A DNA stretch of 24,693 bases, from contig DDCQ01000046.1 in NCBI GenBank assembly GCA_002334915.1, positions 14,484 to 39,176 of the forward strand. Direction: 5' to 3'. Of the stretch, positions 8,934 through 17,800 are shown piece by piece. Both the position numbers and the translations under genes were made by a program. This DNA comes from Porticoccaceae bacterium UBA2002. Its GTDB lineage: Bacteria > Pseudomonadota > Gammaproteobacteria > Pseudomonadales > Porticoccaceae. The first letter of the stretch is position 1. Each line of letters begins with the position of its first letter. The notes below the pieces were generated by a model. The model saw only the letters and a program-made list of their open reading frames with translations, was not told the DNA's origin and searched no databases.

Positions 8934-9458
8934 GTGGGTAATGTAAAAGCACTTGTTTTGGTTGTTTTGGCTGGGCTTTCTGCACTGATATCAGTAAGTG
9001 CAACGGCTGAGGCTAAGATTGCTGTTATAGATATTAATTCGGCGATTTTTGCTTCTGAGCCAGCGCAGGCTCGTGTCAAGCAGGCGATTGAAAGTGCCGA
9101 CTTTGTGGCTCTTAAGGCAAAACTTGAAGGAGCCTCAGCTGATTTCCAGGCCCTGGCCAAGGAAGCTGAGAGCAAGCGCCTAACCTGGTCACAGGAAGAG
9201 GCGGCGGCCCATCAGAAAAAAATGGAATATGTAAAAGCAGATGCTGAGTTGGCCAATCGTAAGATTCAGGCAGAGCAGCAGCAGTTACAGCAAAATATTC
9301 AGCAAGAGTTTATGCCTCAGCTACAGACGGCTATCCAAGAGATTGTCAAAGAAGAGGGCATTACCATTTTGTTGCGTCAGGAAGCGGTTATCACTGCTGC
9401 TGCGGAAAATAATCTGACTCCCAAGGTTATTGACCGCCTTAACAAAGCTGCCAAATAG
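8934..9458 (+). CDS. skp: Periplasmic chaperone Skp/OmpH
   Basis: Trimeric periplasmic holdase that carries unfolded outer-membrane proteins to BamA. The 174-aa product starts at GTG 8934, fixed by AGGGAGA (8921-8927) 6 bases upstream; there is no in-frame ATG nearby. The signal peptide is about residues 1-27 (hydrophobic VLVVLAGLSALISVSA, cleavage after ATAEA). The mature start AKIAVIDINSAIF matches OmpH family proteins. A long charged coiled coil forms the tentacles (about 55-135, rich in K, E, Q, A), and the strand-forming C-terminus has GITILLRQEAVI. It lies directly between bamA and lpxD as in most gammaproteobacteria. Confidence 0.95.
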   Translation: MGNVKALVLVVLAGLSALISVSATAEAKIAVIDINSAIFASEPAQARVKQAIESADFVALKAKLEGASADFQALAKEAESKRLTWSQEEAAAHQKKMEYVKADAELANRKIQAEQQQLQQNIQQEFMPQLQTAIQEIVKEEGITILLRQEAVITAAAENNLTPKVIDRLNKAAK

Positions 9459-9494
9459 TCTTGCTGCTAATTTAGCCTCTGGCAGAGTGCTGCA

Positions 9495-10538
9495 ATGAAA
9501 CGGGATTATAGTTTGGCTGATATCGCTGAGTTTCTCGGCGCTGAGGTGCGAGGCGATGGTTCGGCTCGCATAACCGGCTTAAATACGCTGCAGAGTGCAG
9601 GGGCTGGTGAGCTTGCGTTTCTCGCCAATCCCAAATATGCCAGTCAACTGCCTGAGAGTCGTGCAGAGGCGGTAATTCTCAGCGCTGATCAGGCTGCGGC
9701 CGCTGTGGGTAACTGTCTGATACTGGAAAACCCCTATCTTGGCTATGCCAAAATTAGCGCCTGGTTTACCACGGCCTCCTGTCAGGGCGCCGGTATTCAT
9801 GCCAGTGCCGTTATCGATGTCAATGCAATGATCAAGGATGATGTGTATATAGGTCCCAATGTTGTGGTAGAGGCTGGTGCCAAGATTGAATCTGGCTGCT
9901 CCATTGAGGCCAATAGTTTTATAGGCAGTGGTTCTGTTTTGGGTGAGAACTGCCAGATAGCTGCCAATGTCTCCATTTATCATGATGTAGTGCTGGGTAG
10001 CCGAGTGCGGATACACAGTGGTGCTGTAATAGGTGCCGATGGTTTTGGTTTTGCCCCCAATGGCGAAGGTGGCTGGCAAAAAATTCACCAAATTGGTGGT
10101 GTCAGAATCGGTGATGATGTTGAAATTGGTGCCTGCACCACTATTGATCGTGGCGCTCTGGGGGATACGGTGATCGGCAACATGGTGATTATCGATAACC
10201 AGGTGCAGATAGCGCATAACTGCGTTATTGGCGATAATACTGCTATGGCAGGTTTTTCCGCGATTGCTGGCAGTTCAGTGCTGGGCCGCAACTGTATTCT
10301 GGGCGGCAATGCCTGTGTTGTTGGGCATATACAGATCTGTGACAATGTAACCTTGACGGCGAAAACTCTGGCGACCAAAAGCATTACCAAGCCGGGGTCC
10401 TACTCCTCGATAGTGACCCCCCTTATGACCACGGCGGAGTGGCGCAAGAATTCGGTTCGTATTGGCCAGCTGGAAGATATGGCAAAGCGCCTGAAAAAGG
10501 CTGAAAGTGATTCCACAGCTAAACCAGATAAGCACTGA
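9495..10538 (+). CDS. lpxD: UDP-3-O-(3-hydroxyacyl)glucosamine N-acyltransferase
   Basis: Third step of lipid A synthesis: transfers a 3-hydroxyacyl chain from ACP to the amine of UDP-3-O-acyl-glucosamine. The 347-aa product (E. coli 341) has an N-terminal uridine-binding domain ([16 protein letters not shown], then [15 protein letters not shown]). A left-handed beta helix of hexapeptide repeats follows, with the conserved [19 protein letters not shown] block. Catalytic His241 is in [14 protein letters not shown], aligned with E. coli His239. The C-terminal helix is charged ([12 protein letters not shown]). The start ATG 9495 has GCAGAG about 8-10 bases upstream. It is followed by a 58-base gap with a small inverted repeat before fabZ. 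Confidence 0.98.
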   Translation: MKRDYSLADIAEFLGAEVRGDGSARITGLNTLQSAGAGELAFLANPKYASQLPESRAEAVILSADQAAAAVGNCLILENPYLGYAKISAWFTTASCQGAGIHASAVIDVNAMIKDDVYIGPNVVVEAGAKIESGCSIEANSFIGSGSVLGENCQIAANVSIYHDVVLGSRVRIHSGAVIGADGFGFAPNGEGGWQKIHQIGGVRIGDDVEIGACTTIDRGALGDTVIGNMVIIDNQVQIAHNCVIGDNTAMAGFSAIAGSSVLGRNCILGGNACVVGHIQICDNVTLTAKTLATKSITKPGSYSSIVTPLMTTAEWRKNSVRIGQLEDMAKRLKKAESDSTAKPDKH

Positions 10539-10540
10539 TT

Positions 10541-10568
10541 CAGTTATTGTTACAACCTACTGTAACTG
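10541..10568. repeat. Inverted repeat in the lpxD-fabZ gap
   Basis: GTTACA (10549-10554) and TGTAAC (10561-10566) form a perfect 6-bp inverted repeat around ACCTAC. An alternative, mutually exclusive pairing is CAGTTA (10541-10546) with TAACTG (10563-10568). No U-run follows, so it is not an intrinsic terminator. It could be an RNA processing hairpin, a protein site or chance. The GTTAC/GTAAC arms recur after rnhB at 13591-13607. Confidence 0.35.
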
Positions 10569-10596
10569 GGACGACTAATAGTTTTTGGACTTATAA

Positions 10597-11043
10597 ATGA
10601 ATGTAAATGAAATAATGGATTTGCTGCCCCATCGCTATCCCTTTTTGCTAGTCGACAGAGTCACTGAGATAGTTCCCGGTGAGCGCATTGTCGCCTATAA
10701 AAACATTTCGATTAATGAAGAGGTGTTTAATGGTCATTTCCCCGGTGCGCCTATTTTCCCTGGAGTGATGATGGTCGAGGCCATGGCTCAGGTATCCGGG
10801 TTGCTGGGCTTTGCCACCACTGGTGAGAAGGCAGATGACGGTAAGCTGTACCTGTTTGCAGGTGTAGATAAGGTGCGTTTTAAACGCCCCGTGGTGCCGG
10901 GCGACAAACTGGTGTTAACCTCAGAAATTGATACGGTAAAGCGCAATATATGGCGCTTTAAGACCACAGCCTCAGTTGATGGCAAAACCGCCTGCGAGGC
11001 TATGTTGCTGTGTGCCTATCAGGATAGAGATTCTCTGGCATGA
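10597..11043 (+). CDS. fabZ: 3-hydroxyacyl-ACP dehydratase FabZ
   Basis: Dehydrates 3-hydroxyacyl-ACP in the fatty acid elongation cycle, and so competes with LpxA and LpxD for the same substrates. The 148-aa hot-dog fold enzyme has [14 protein letters not shown] at the start, the catalytic His in [21 protein letters not shown] (His in GHFPG, Glu in MVEAMAQ), then [14 protein letters not shown]. Length matches the family (about 145-150). TTTTTGGA lies about 7 bases before the ATG. The stop overlaps the lpxA start (ATGA, 11040-11043), so the two are translationally coupled. Confidence 0.98.
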   Translation: MNVNEIMDLLPHRYPFLLVDRVTEIVPGERIVAYKNISINEEVFNGHFPGAPIFPGVMMVEAMAQVSGLLGFATTGEKADDGKLYLFAGVDKVRFKRPVVPGDKLVLTSEIDTVKRNIWRFKTTASVDGKTACEAMLLCAYQDRDSLA

Positions 11044-11807
11044 TAGATTCCACCGCCATTATTGATCCCTCGGCTGTGCTTGGCAAAAACGTCAGCATTG
11101 GCCCCTGGACCATCATTGGCCCGGATGTCGAGATTGGTGATGGCTGTGAAATAGCCTCCCATGTGGTAGTAAAAGGCCCAACTGTTATAGGGCGCAATAA
11201 CAAGATATTCCAATTTTCTACTGTGGGTGAGGATACGCCGGATCTGAAATATAAAGGCGAGCCTACCAGACTGGTTATAGGCGATAATAATGTAATCCGC
11301 GAAGGCGTAACCATCCACCGCGGCACCATTCAGGACAATGCTGAGACCCGTATTGGCAGTGATAATCTGCTGATGGCCTATGTCCATGTGGGTCACGACT
11401 GCGTGGTGGGTGACCATGTCATTATGGTCAATAATGCGGCGATTTCCGGCCATGTGTATGTGGGTGACTGGACTATTCTTTCCGGATATTGCCTGGTGCA
11501 CCAGTTTGTGCATATAGGCCCCCATTGTTTTGTTGGCCCAGCGGCCTTTGTCTATCATGATGTTCCAGCCTTTGTGACTGCATTTGGCAGTCCTGCAGAG
11601 CCGCGCACAATCAATCGCGAGGGCCTCAAGCGCAGAGGCTACAGTACCGAACAAATTGCTCTGGCTAATAAAGCCTACAAGTTACTCTATCGCCGTGGCC
11701 TGCAGCTCGACGAGGCCTTAAAAGCCATTGCAGATCTGGGTGATGATGAGGTGGTCGGTATGCTGCTCAGCTCTCTTGAGAACTCCAGCCGCGGTATTAT
11801 CCGCTAA
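11040..11807 (+). CDS. lpxA: UDP-N-acetylglucosamine O-acyltransferase
   Basis: First step of lipid A synthesis: transfers a 3-hydroxyacyl group from ACP to UDP-GlcNAc. The 255-aa product (E. coli 262) is a left-handed beta-helix trimer subunit with hexapeptide repeats from residue 1. It has [18 protein letters not shown] with catalytic His119 (E. coli His125) and His116, then LVHQFVHIG. Counting from His119, the hydrocarbon-ruler position (Gly173 in E. coli, Met in P. aeruginosa) is Pro167 in CFVGPAAF, which may change acyl-chain preference. The C-terminal helical part is [23 protein letters not shown] in two blocks. It overlaps fabZ by 4 bases and precedes lpxB by 3. Confidence 0.98.
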   Translation: MIDSTAIIDPSAVLGKNVSIGPWTIIGPDVEIGDGCEIASHVVVKGPTVIGRNNKIFQFSTVGEDTPDLKYKGEPTRLVIGDNNVIREGVTIHRGTIQDNAETRIGSDNLLMAYVHVGHDCVVGDHVIMVNNAAISGHVYVGDWTILSGYCLVHQFVHIGPHCFVGPAAFVYHDVPAFVTAFGSPAEPRTINREGLKRRGYSTEQIALANKAYKLLYRRGLQLDEALKAIADLGDDEVVGMLLSSLENSSRGIIR

Positions 11808-11810
11808 CTT

Positions 11811-12956
11811 ATGAATCAGTCATCCCAGGTCTTCGCCATCGTCGCTGGAGAAGCCTCTGGCGATATCCTGGGGGCAGACCTGATTCGTGCACTGCGCAAG
11901 CTGTTTCCAGATGCAACCTTTGAAGGTGTAGGTGGCCCGAAAATGCAGGCCGAGGGGTTCCAAAGTCTATTTCAAATGGACCGCCTTTCGGTGATGGGAT
12001 TTGTTGAACCACTAAAGCGGCTGCCCGAGCTGCTGGATATTAGACGCAGTATTATTCAGCGTTACACTGCCAATCCACCCATGGCATTTATTGGCATAGA
12101 CTCCCCGGATTTTAACTCTGGCATAGAACTCAAGCTGCATGGCGCAGGGGTTAAAACTATTCATTATGTCAGCCCCTCGGTCTGGGCCTGGCGTCAGGGC
12201 AGAATAAAAAAGATTAAAAAGTCTGTCGACCTTATGCTCTGTCTGTTGCCCTTTGAGACCAGTTTTTATCAACAGCACAATGTGCCTGTTTGCTTTGTTG
12301 GCCACCCTCTGGCCGGGCAGTTCCCGAAGCAACCAGATACAGAGGGCGCTCGACAAAAACTTGGTTTAAATCCCCAGGCGCCGGTACTCTGCCTTATGCC
12401 CGGCAGCCGTTCCGGTGAGGTGGAATTATTAGCAGAGCTATTTCTAGATGTTGCAGAGCAGGTTCAAAAGGCCATAGGTGCAGAGTTGCAGCTAGTGATA
12501 CCGGCCGCCAACGCGGCCCGGCACCAACAGCTAAGTCAGATTCTGGCTGGCAGACCGGATATCAATGCTCAGCTGCTTGAGCAAAACTCTCATCTGGCTA
12601 TGGAGTCAGCTGATGCGGTGTTGCTGGCTTCTGGCACCACGGCGCTTGAGGCTATGCTGCTAAAGAAGCCGATGGTAGTCAGTTATCGCCTGGGTGCCTG
12701 GACCTATCGGCTGGTGTCGCCATTTATTAAAACAGCCTACGCTTCCATTCCCAATCTGCTGGCCGACAAGATTCTGGTGCCAGAGTTTATTCAGGATCAA
12801 GCGACAGCAGAAAATTTAGTGGCTGCTGTTATGCAGGCCTTTGACCCGGGGCAGCAGCAGGCTGTAATTGCTGAATTTGAGCATTTGCATATGCAGCTTA
12901 AAGTTGAGTCAGGGGATCTTGCCGCAGCGGCAATTGCCGAGGTTTTGGACCAGTGA
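11811..12956 (+). CDS. lpxB: Lipid-A-disaccharide synthase
   Basis: Joins UDP-2,3-diacylglucosamine and lipid X to form the beta-1,6 disaccharide of lipid A; peripheral inner-membrane GT-B glycosyltransferase. The 381-aa product (E. coli 382) opens [18 protein letters not shown], then has [70 protein letters not shown] and [21 protein letters not shown]. All are standard LpxB blocks. The start ATG 11811 follows the lpxA stop by 3 bases with no strong ribosome site. The stop overlaps the rnhB GTG start (GTGA, 12953-12956). Confidence 0.98.
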   Translation: MNQSSQVFAIVAGEASGDILGADLIRALRKLFPDATFEGVGGPKMQAEGFQSLFQMDRLSVMGFVEPLKRLPELLDIRRSIIQRYTANPPMAFIGIDSPDFNSGIELKLHGAGVKTIHYVSPSVWAWRQGRIKKIKKSVDLMLCLLPFETSFYQQHNVPVCFVGHPLAGQFPKQPDTEGARQKLGLNPQAPVLCLMPGSRSGEVELLAELFLDVAEQVQKAIGAELQLVIPAANAARHQQLSQILAGRPDINAQLLEQNSHLAMESADAVLLASGTTALEAMLLKKPMVVSYRLGAWTYRLVSPFIKTAYASIPNLLADKILVPEFIQDQATAENLVAAVMQAFDPGQQQAVIAEFEHLHMQLKVESGDLAAAAIAEVLDQ

Positions 12957-13591
12957 GTGCCCCTGAAAAAGATAAGCCACTAAAGCCGTGGAAGCCACCC
13001 GCTGGAGTCAAATTACTGGCTGGTGTTGATGAGGTAGGGCGCGGGCCTCTGGCGGGAGAGGTGGTTACTGCGGCGGTTATTTTGCCTGCCAGTCATCCCA
13101 TTGAGGGCCTGGCCGACTCCAAGGCGCTGTCAGCGCGACAGCGAGAAAATCTTTACAAAGATATTATCAGCCATGCCACTAGCTGGTGCATTGGGCGCGC
13201 CTCGGTGGAAGAAATTGATCGCTTTAATATTTTACAGGCCACATTAATGGCTATGCGTCGCGCAGTGATGGGGCTAAAAATTCAGCCCGATTATATTGCC
13301 GTGGACGGCAATCGCCTCCCTCAGTGGGAATATCAGGGAGAGGCGGTGGTTAAAGGTGATGGTCGAGTTGAGGTAATCAGTGCTGCATCTATCTTGGCCA
13401 AGGTTGTTCGCGATCGTGAGATGCTTGAGATGGACGCAAAATATCCTGGCTACGGTTTTGATAGTAATAAAGGTTATGGCACTGCTCAGCATCTAGAGGC
13501 GCTACAGAGACTGGGTGCTACCCCTATTCACAGGCGCTCATTTGCTCCGGTAAGGGACGGGTTGAAGCTCGAGCAGTCGCCACTCTTTTAG
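12953..13591 (+). CDS. rnhB: Ribonuclease HII
   Basis: Cuts RNA in RNA/DNA hybrids, including single embedded ribonucleotides. The 212-aa product (E. coli 198) has the active-site [14 protein letters not shown] near residue 22 with the first two acidic ligands, then [28 protein letters not shown], the [11 protein letters not shown]sp, and [16 protein letters not shown] with the last Asp. The C-terminal [18 protein letters not shown] is also typical. The start is GTG 12953, inside the lpxB stop (GTGA overlap), consistent with coupled translation. In E. coli dnaE comes next; here a KAS III gene intervenes. Confidence 0.97.
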   Translation: MSAPEKDKPLKPWKPPAGVKLLAGVDEVGRGPLAGEVVTAAVILPASHPIEGLADSKALSARQRENLYKDIISHATSWCIGRASVEEIDRFNILQATLMAMRRAVMGLKIQPDYIAVDGNRLPQWEYQGEAVVKGDGRVEVISAASILAKVVRDREMLEMDAKYPGYGFDSNKGYGTAQHLEALQRLGATPIHRRSFAPVRDGLKLEQSPLF

Positions 13592-13607
13592 TTACTTATT
13601 CAGTAAC
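13591..13607. repeat. Inverted repeat after rnhB
   Basis: GTTACT (13591-13596) and AGTAAC (13602-13607) form a perfect 6-bp inverted repeat around TATTC, starting at the last base of the rnhB stop codon. No U-run follows, so it is a weak terminator candidate at best. The arms resemble the GTTAC/GTAAC repeat in the lpxD-fabZ gap. Confidence 0.35.
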
Positions 13608-13614
13608 GCATAAT

Positions 13615-13677
13615 TATAATCTGCAAGTCCATAAAAGCGAGTTAGAGCTTGAGTTAAAACGCCTCAAGCTTTACATT
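13615..13677 (+). promoter_or_regulatory. Candidate promoters of the KAS III-dnaE unit
   Basis: Two candidates lie in the 117-base gap after rnhB. One is a perfect -10 hexamer TATAAT at 13615-13620, with no good -35 at 16-18 bases. The second is TTGAGT (13649-13654), a 17-base spacer, then TACATT (13672-13677), 4/6 matches in each box. The -10 of the second falls inside the palindrome at 13671-13685, the expected geometry for repressor control. The region is A/T-rich compared with its surroundings. Prediction only; no transcript evidence. Confidence 0.4.
13646..13670. repeat. 8-bp inverted repeat in KAS III leader
   Basis: AGCTTGAG (13646-13653) is the exact reverse complement of CTCAAGCT (13663-13670), with a 9-base spacer. 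The following bases are TTACATTC rather than a U-run, so it is not a clear terminator. It could be an mRNA hairpin or an operator half of a regulatory region that also holds the 13671-13685 palindrome. Confidence 0.45.
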
Positions 13678-13685
13678 CAATGTAA
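13671..13685. promoter_or_regulatory. 15-bp palindrome, candidate operator
   Basis: TTACATT-C-AATGTAA is a perfect palindrome with 7-bp arms and a single central base, 23 bases before the GTG and 32 bases before the TTG candidate start of the KAS III gene. Odd-centred symmetric sites of this size are typical for dimeric repressors such as TetR-type regulators of fatty acid genes. It overlaps the TACATT candidate -10. The cognate regulator is unknown and not in this window. Confidence 0.45.
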
Positions 13686-13708
13686 TAAAAACAAACACAT
13701 ATTTCGGG

Positions 13709-14809
13709 GTGCACCGATTGAATTATGCAGAGATCACAGGGTGGGGCAAATATGCGCCACCCCTGTTAATGACCAATGATGATATGGCCCAAATCGTCGA
13801 TACCAGTGACGAGTGGATATTTTCTCGCTCCGGTATTCGTCAGCGTCACTACAGCCATGTATCTACTGGTGAGATGGGCTGGTTGGCTGCAGAGAGAGCT
13901 CTGGCCGCGGCCGGTGTTGAGGCTGCAGATATTGATCTGGTGCTATTAGGCTCCACTACGCCTGAAGAGATTTGCCCCAATACAGCGAGCTTGATTAAAA
14001 ACAAGTTGGGTGCTACCAAGGCAGCCGCCTTTGATCTCAACTCTGCCTGCACCAGCTGGCTCTATGCCATGAATGTTGCCACAGATATGATTAAAGCCGG
14101 GTCGGTTAAAAAGGCTGTGGTGATTGGCTCCGAGCGCATTTCTCTGGCTATGGACTGGAGCAAACGCGAGTCCTGCTTTCTGTTTGGTGACGGCGCCGGT
14201 GCAGTTGTGATTGAGGCCACTGATCAGCAGTTGGGGCTGATGTCAGCCCATATGAGTTGCGTGCCCGATAGTCGCGAGTGCCTGCATTTGCCGAGCTGGG
14301 GTATGTCGCCCATGCACCTGACGGGAGATATTCATGTATCTCTGAATTTTGAAGGGCAAGAGATATTCAAGAGTGCGGTGAAAGGCATGGCCGACAGTAT
14401 TGCTGAGGTTCTGCGGCGCGAGGGGCTGAGCTCCAATGATATAGATCTGTTTGTGCCCCACCAGGCCAATTTGCGTATTATTCAGGCTCTGGCCAAGCGG
14501 CTCGACTTCCCGATGGAAAAAGTGGTGGTCTGTATAGATGAATATGCCAACACCAGTGCTGCGGCAATTCCTCTGGCACTCTGTGATGCCCTGACTGACA
14601 ATAGAATTAAGCCGGGAATGACTATTCTAACTGCTTCATTTGGCGCGGGACTTACCTGTGGTGCGGGAGTGATTCGCTGGGGGCAGAGGGTTGAGCCAGT
14701 GGCAATCTCTGATGCTGAGATTGCGCCATATGACGGCACAGTGTTTGATCTTATGGAAGATAGCTTTAAATACTATGGAGTTGATGCTCAGCACCTACTA
14801 TCTAAATGA
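13709..14809 (+). CDS. Beta-ketoacyl-ACP synthase III family protein (FabH-like, C-terminally extended)
   Basis: Thiolase-fold condensing enzyme that joins an acyl-CoA primer to malonyl-ACP. The catalytic triad is intact: Cys114 in SACTSW, His251 in PHQANLRI and Asn281 in YANTSAA (numbered from GTG 13709). The N-terminal TSDEWIFSRSGIRQRH and the FGDGAGAVVIEA block are typical FabH. At 366 aa it exceeds E. coli FabH (317); the extra tail of about 37 residues follows GAGVIRWG and ends SFKYYGVDAQHLLSK. Such extended members include a P. aeruginosa enzyme reported to use medium-chain acyl-CoA; that link is from memory and only an inference here. The start may be TTG 13718, which has CGGGG 8 bases upstream; GTG 13709 lacks a ribosome site. 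The stop overlaps dnaE (ATGA). Confidence 0.9.
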   Translation: MHRLNYAEITGWGKYAPPLLMTNDDMAQIVDTSDEWIFSRSGIRQRHYSHVSTGEMGWLAAERALAAAGVEAADIDLVLLGSTTPEEICPNTASLIKNKLGATKAAAFDLNSACTSWLYAMNVATDMIKAGSVKKAVVIGSERISLAMDWSKRESCFLFGDGAGAVVIEATDQQLGLMSAHMSCVPDSRECLHLPSWGMSPMHLTGDIHVSLNFEGQEIFKSAVKGMADSIAEVLRREGLSSNDIDLFVPHQANLRIIQALAKRLDFPMEKVVVCIDEYANTSAAAIPLALCDALTDNRIKPGMTILTASFGAGLTCGAGVIRWGQRVEPVAISDAEIAPYDGTVFDLMEDSFKYYGVDAQHLLSK

Positions 14810-17800
14810 CTGCAAAGTTCGTTCACCTAAGGTTACATTCTGAATACTCCCTGGTTGATGGTTTAGTACGCATCAAGCCGCTGGCCAAAAAGGTGGCGGA
14901 AATGGGTATGCCAGCGGTGGCGCTCACTGATTTTAATAACTTCTTTGGTCTGGTTAAGTTTTACAAGGCTGCGCAGGGGGCTGGAGTAAAACCTATTCTG
15001 GGGGCAGACCTGCTGGTACAGGATGAGACTGGTGAGGGTAATCCCACTCAGCTACTTCTGTTGGTGGCAGACCAGGCCGGCTATCAAAACCTCACCAAAC
15101 TAATCTCCAGGGCCTATCAGGAAGGTCAACGTCAGGCAGTGCCCATGATTATGAAATCATGGCTCAATGATTACAGTGATGGCTTGATCGCGCTGTCCGG
15201 TGGGCGTGGTGGTGAACTGGGTGTTGCTCTGATCTCAGGTCGCAGTGCCGAGGCCGAGCAGATACTGCTGGATTATATGCAGCTTTTTCCCAATCGATTT
15301 TATCTGGAACTACAGCGCACTGGTCGTGCTGGAGAGGAGGATTATCTGCATGCTGCCGTTAATCTTGCCAGCCAGTTTAGCTGTCCGGTGGTGGCTACCA
15401 ATGATGTGCGCTTTATCGATGCCGCCGAGTTTGAGGCCCATGAGGCGCGAGTCTGTATCCATGAGGGTCGCGCTCTGGATGATCCGCGCCGCGAGCGCCG
15501 CTACTCGGAAAATCAATATTTGCGCAGTGCCGAGGACATGGTCGAGCTGTTCTCGGATATTCCCGAAGCGGTACAAAATACCATCGAGATTGCAAAGCGC
15601 TGTACTCTCGACCTGCGTCTGGGGGAATATTTTCTGCCGGATTACCCAATCCCCGAAGGGCTTACGATCAATGAGTTCTTTATTAAGCTGTCGGAAGAGG
15701 GCCTGGAAGAGCGTCTGGCCAAGTTGTTTGATACTCAGGCCGCTGATTTCCCGGAGACAAAAAAGCTCTATGCTGAGAGGCTTAAATTCGAGTTGGATAT
15801 TATTATCCAGATGGGTTTCCCCGGTTATTTCTTGATTGTGATGGACTTTATTCGCTGGGCTAAGGATAACCAGATTCCGGTGGGCCCAGGCCGAGGTTCA
15901 GGTGCTGGCTCGCTGGTCGCCTATGCGCTAAAAATTACTGACCTGGACCCCATAGAGTACGACTTACTATTTGAGCGCTTTCTCAACCCAGAGCGAGTGT
16001 CTATGCCTGATTTCGATATCGACTTCTGTATGGAGGGTCGCGACCGAGTGATTGCTTATGTAGCCGAGCAGTACGGGCGCGATGCAGTCTCTCAGATTGT
16101 TACCTTCGGTACCATGGCGGCCAAGGCAGTGGTGCGTGATGTGGCTCGGGTGCAGGGCAAATCCTATGGCCTGGCGGACAAGCTATCTAAGCTAATTCCC
16201 TTTGAAGTAGGTATGACACTGGAAAAAGCCGTGGAGCAGGAAGAGGAGCTGAAACAGTTTCTCGCCCATGATGATGAAGCCGCCGAGATATGGAGTATGG
16301 CACTGCAGTTGGAGGGAGTGTCGCGCAACTGTGGCAAGCACGCTGGTGGCGTGGTGATTGCCCCCACCATAATCACGGATTTCTCGCCCGTATACTGCGA
16401 TGACAGCGGCGGTGGTGTGGTCACCCAGTTTGATAAAAATGATGTTGAGGAAGCTGGCCTGGTGAAGTTTGACTTTCTGGGTCTGCGCACTCTCACCATT
16501 ATTGACTGGGCGGTGCGCATGATTAACCGCACCAGGTCAACCCATGGGGAGGAGCCCCTGGATATCGAGAAAATATCACTGGACGATACTGCTACCTACG
16601 AAATGATGCAGCGTGCTGAAACCACGGCAGTGTTCCAGCTGGAATCCCGCGGTATGAAAGAACTTATTAAGAAGCTTGGCCCCGACCGCTTTGAGGATAT
16701 TGTGGCACTGGTTGCTCTGTTCCGCCCGGGCCCACTGCAGTCGGGGATGGTGGACGACTTTATTAATCGCAAAAAGGGCCGTGCGGAAGTCAGCTATCCC
16801 CATGCCCAGTATCAACACGAATGTCTTAAACCGGCTCTGGAGCCCACCTATGGGATTATTCTCTACCAGGAGCAGGTGATGCAGATTGCCCAGGAGATGG
16901 GAGGCTACACCCTGGGTGGTGCTGACCTGTTGCGCCGGGCAATGGGCAAGAAAAACGCAGATGAGATGGCCAAGCAGCGAGAGCTATTTACTCAGGGGGC
17001 AGTGAGCAAAGGCTTTGCCCAGGACCTGGCCTCTAATATCTTTGATCTAATGGAAAAGTTTGCCGGCTATGGCTTCAATAAGTCTCACAGTGCCGCCTAT
17101 GCGCTGGTGGCCTATCAGACCGGCTGGCTAAAGGCCCATTATCCGGCTGAGTTTATGGCCGCTACCATTTCCTCTGATATGGATAAAACCGATAAGGTGG
17201 TGACCTTTATCGATGAATGCAGGGCCATGAAGCTGGATCTATTGCCACCGGATGTCAATCAGGGGCAGTTCCATTTTAGTGTCGATAGCCAGGGACGCAT
17301 TATCTATGGTCTCGGCGCAATTAAAGGCCTGGGGGAAGGGCCAGTGGAAAATATTATCGCCGCCAGAACAGAGGGCGGCCCCTTTGCGGATCTGTTTGAT
17401 TTCTGTGCTCGAGTGGATGGACGCAAGGTCAATAAGCGCGCCCTGGAAGCTATGATTCGCAGTGGTGCTCTGGACGAGATAGGCCCTGAGGGCGAGATGG
17501 GCTACCGCCGCGCGGTAATGCTGGCGGGTATGGACGAGGCGGTTAAATTGGCCGAGCAACATGCTCGCAATACCAGTAGCGGCATGGGTGACCTGTTCGG
17601 TGACTCTGTCGTGGAGAGTGCCTCGGATATCAACTACAACAGCTATAACGGTGCCCGAACTCTATCTGTGCGTGAACGTCTCAATGGCGAAAAAGAAACA
17701 TTGGGACTGTATCTTACCGGTCACCCAATAGATGAATACGAGGATGAGCTGCGCTCGATGGTGCCTTATCGCATCAGCGATGTGCGCCCGGGTAAAGACA

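Noticed and set aside
9579..10217. Antisense open frame of 212 codons over lpxD
   Set aside because: Shadow of the hexapeptide-repeat gene; no ribosome site and composition driven by the plus-strand codons.
10539..10596. Intrinsic terminator between lpxD and fabZ
   Set aside because: The hairpin has a 6-bp stem and no U-run, and the lpx genes are normally co-transcribed.
11019..11654. Antisense open frame of 211 codons over lpxA
   Set aside because: Same cause: a beta-helix gene with regular codon use leaves the opposite frame open; no independent evidence.
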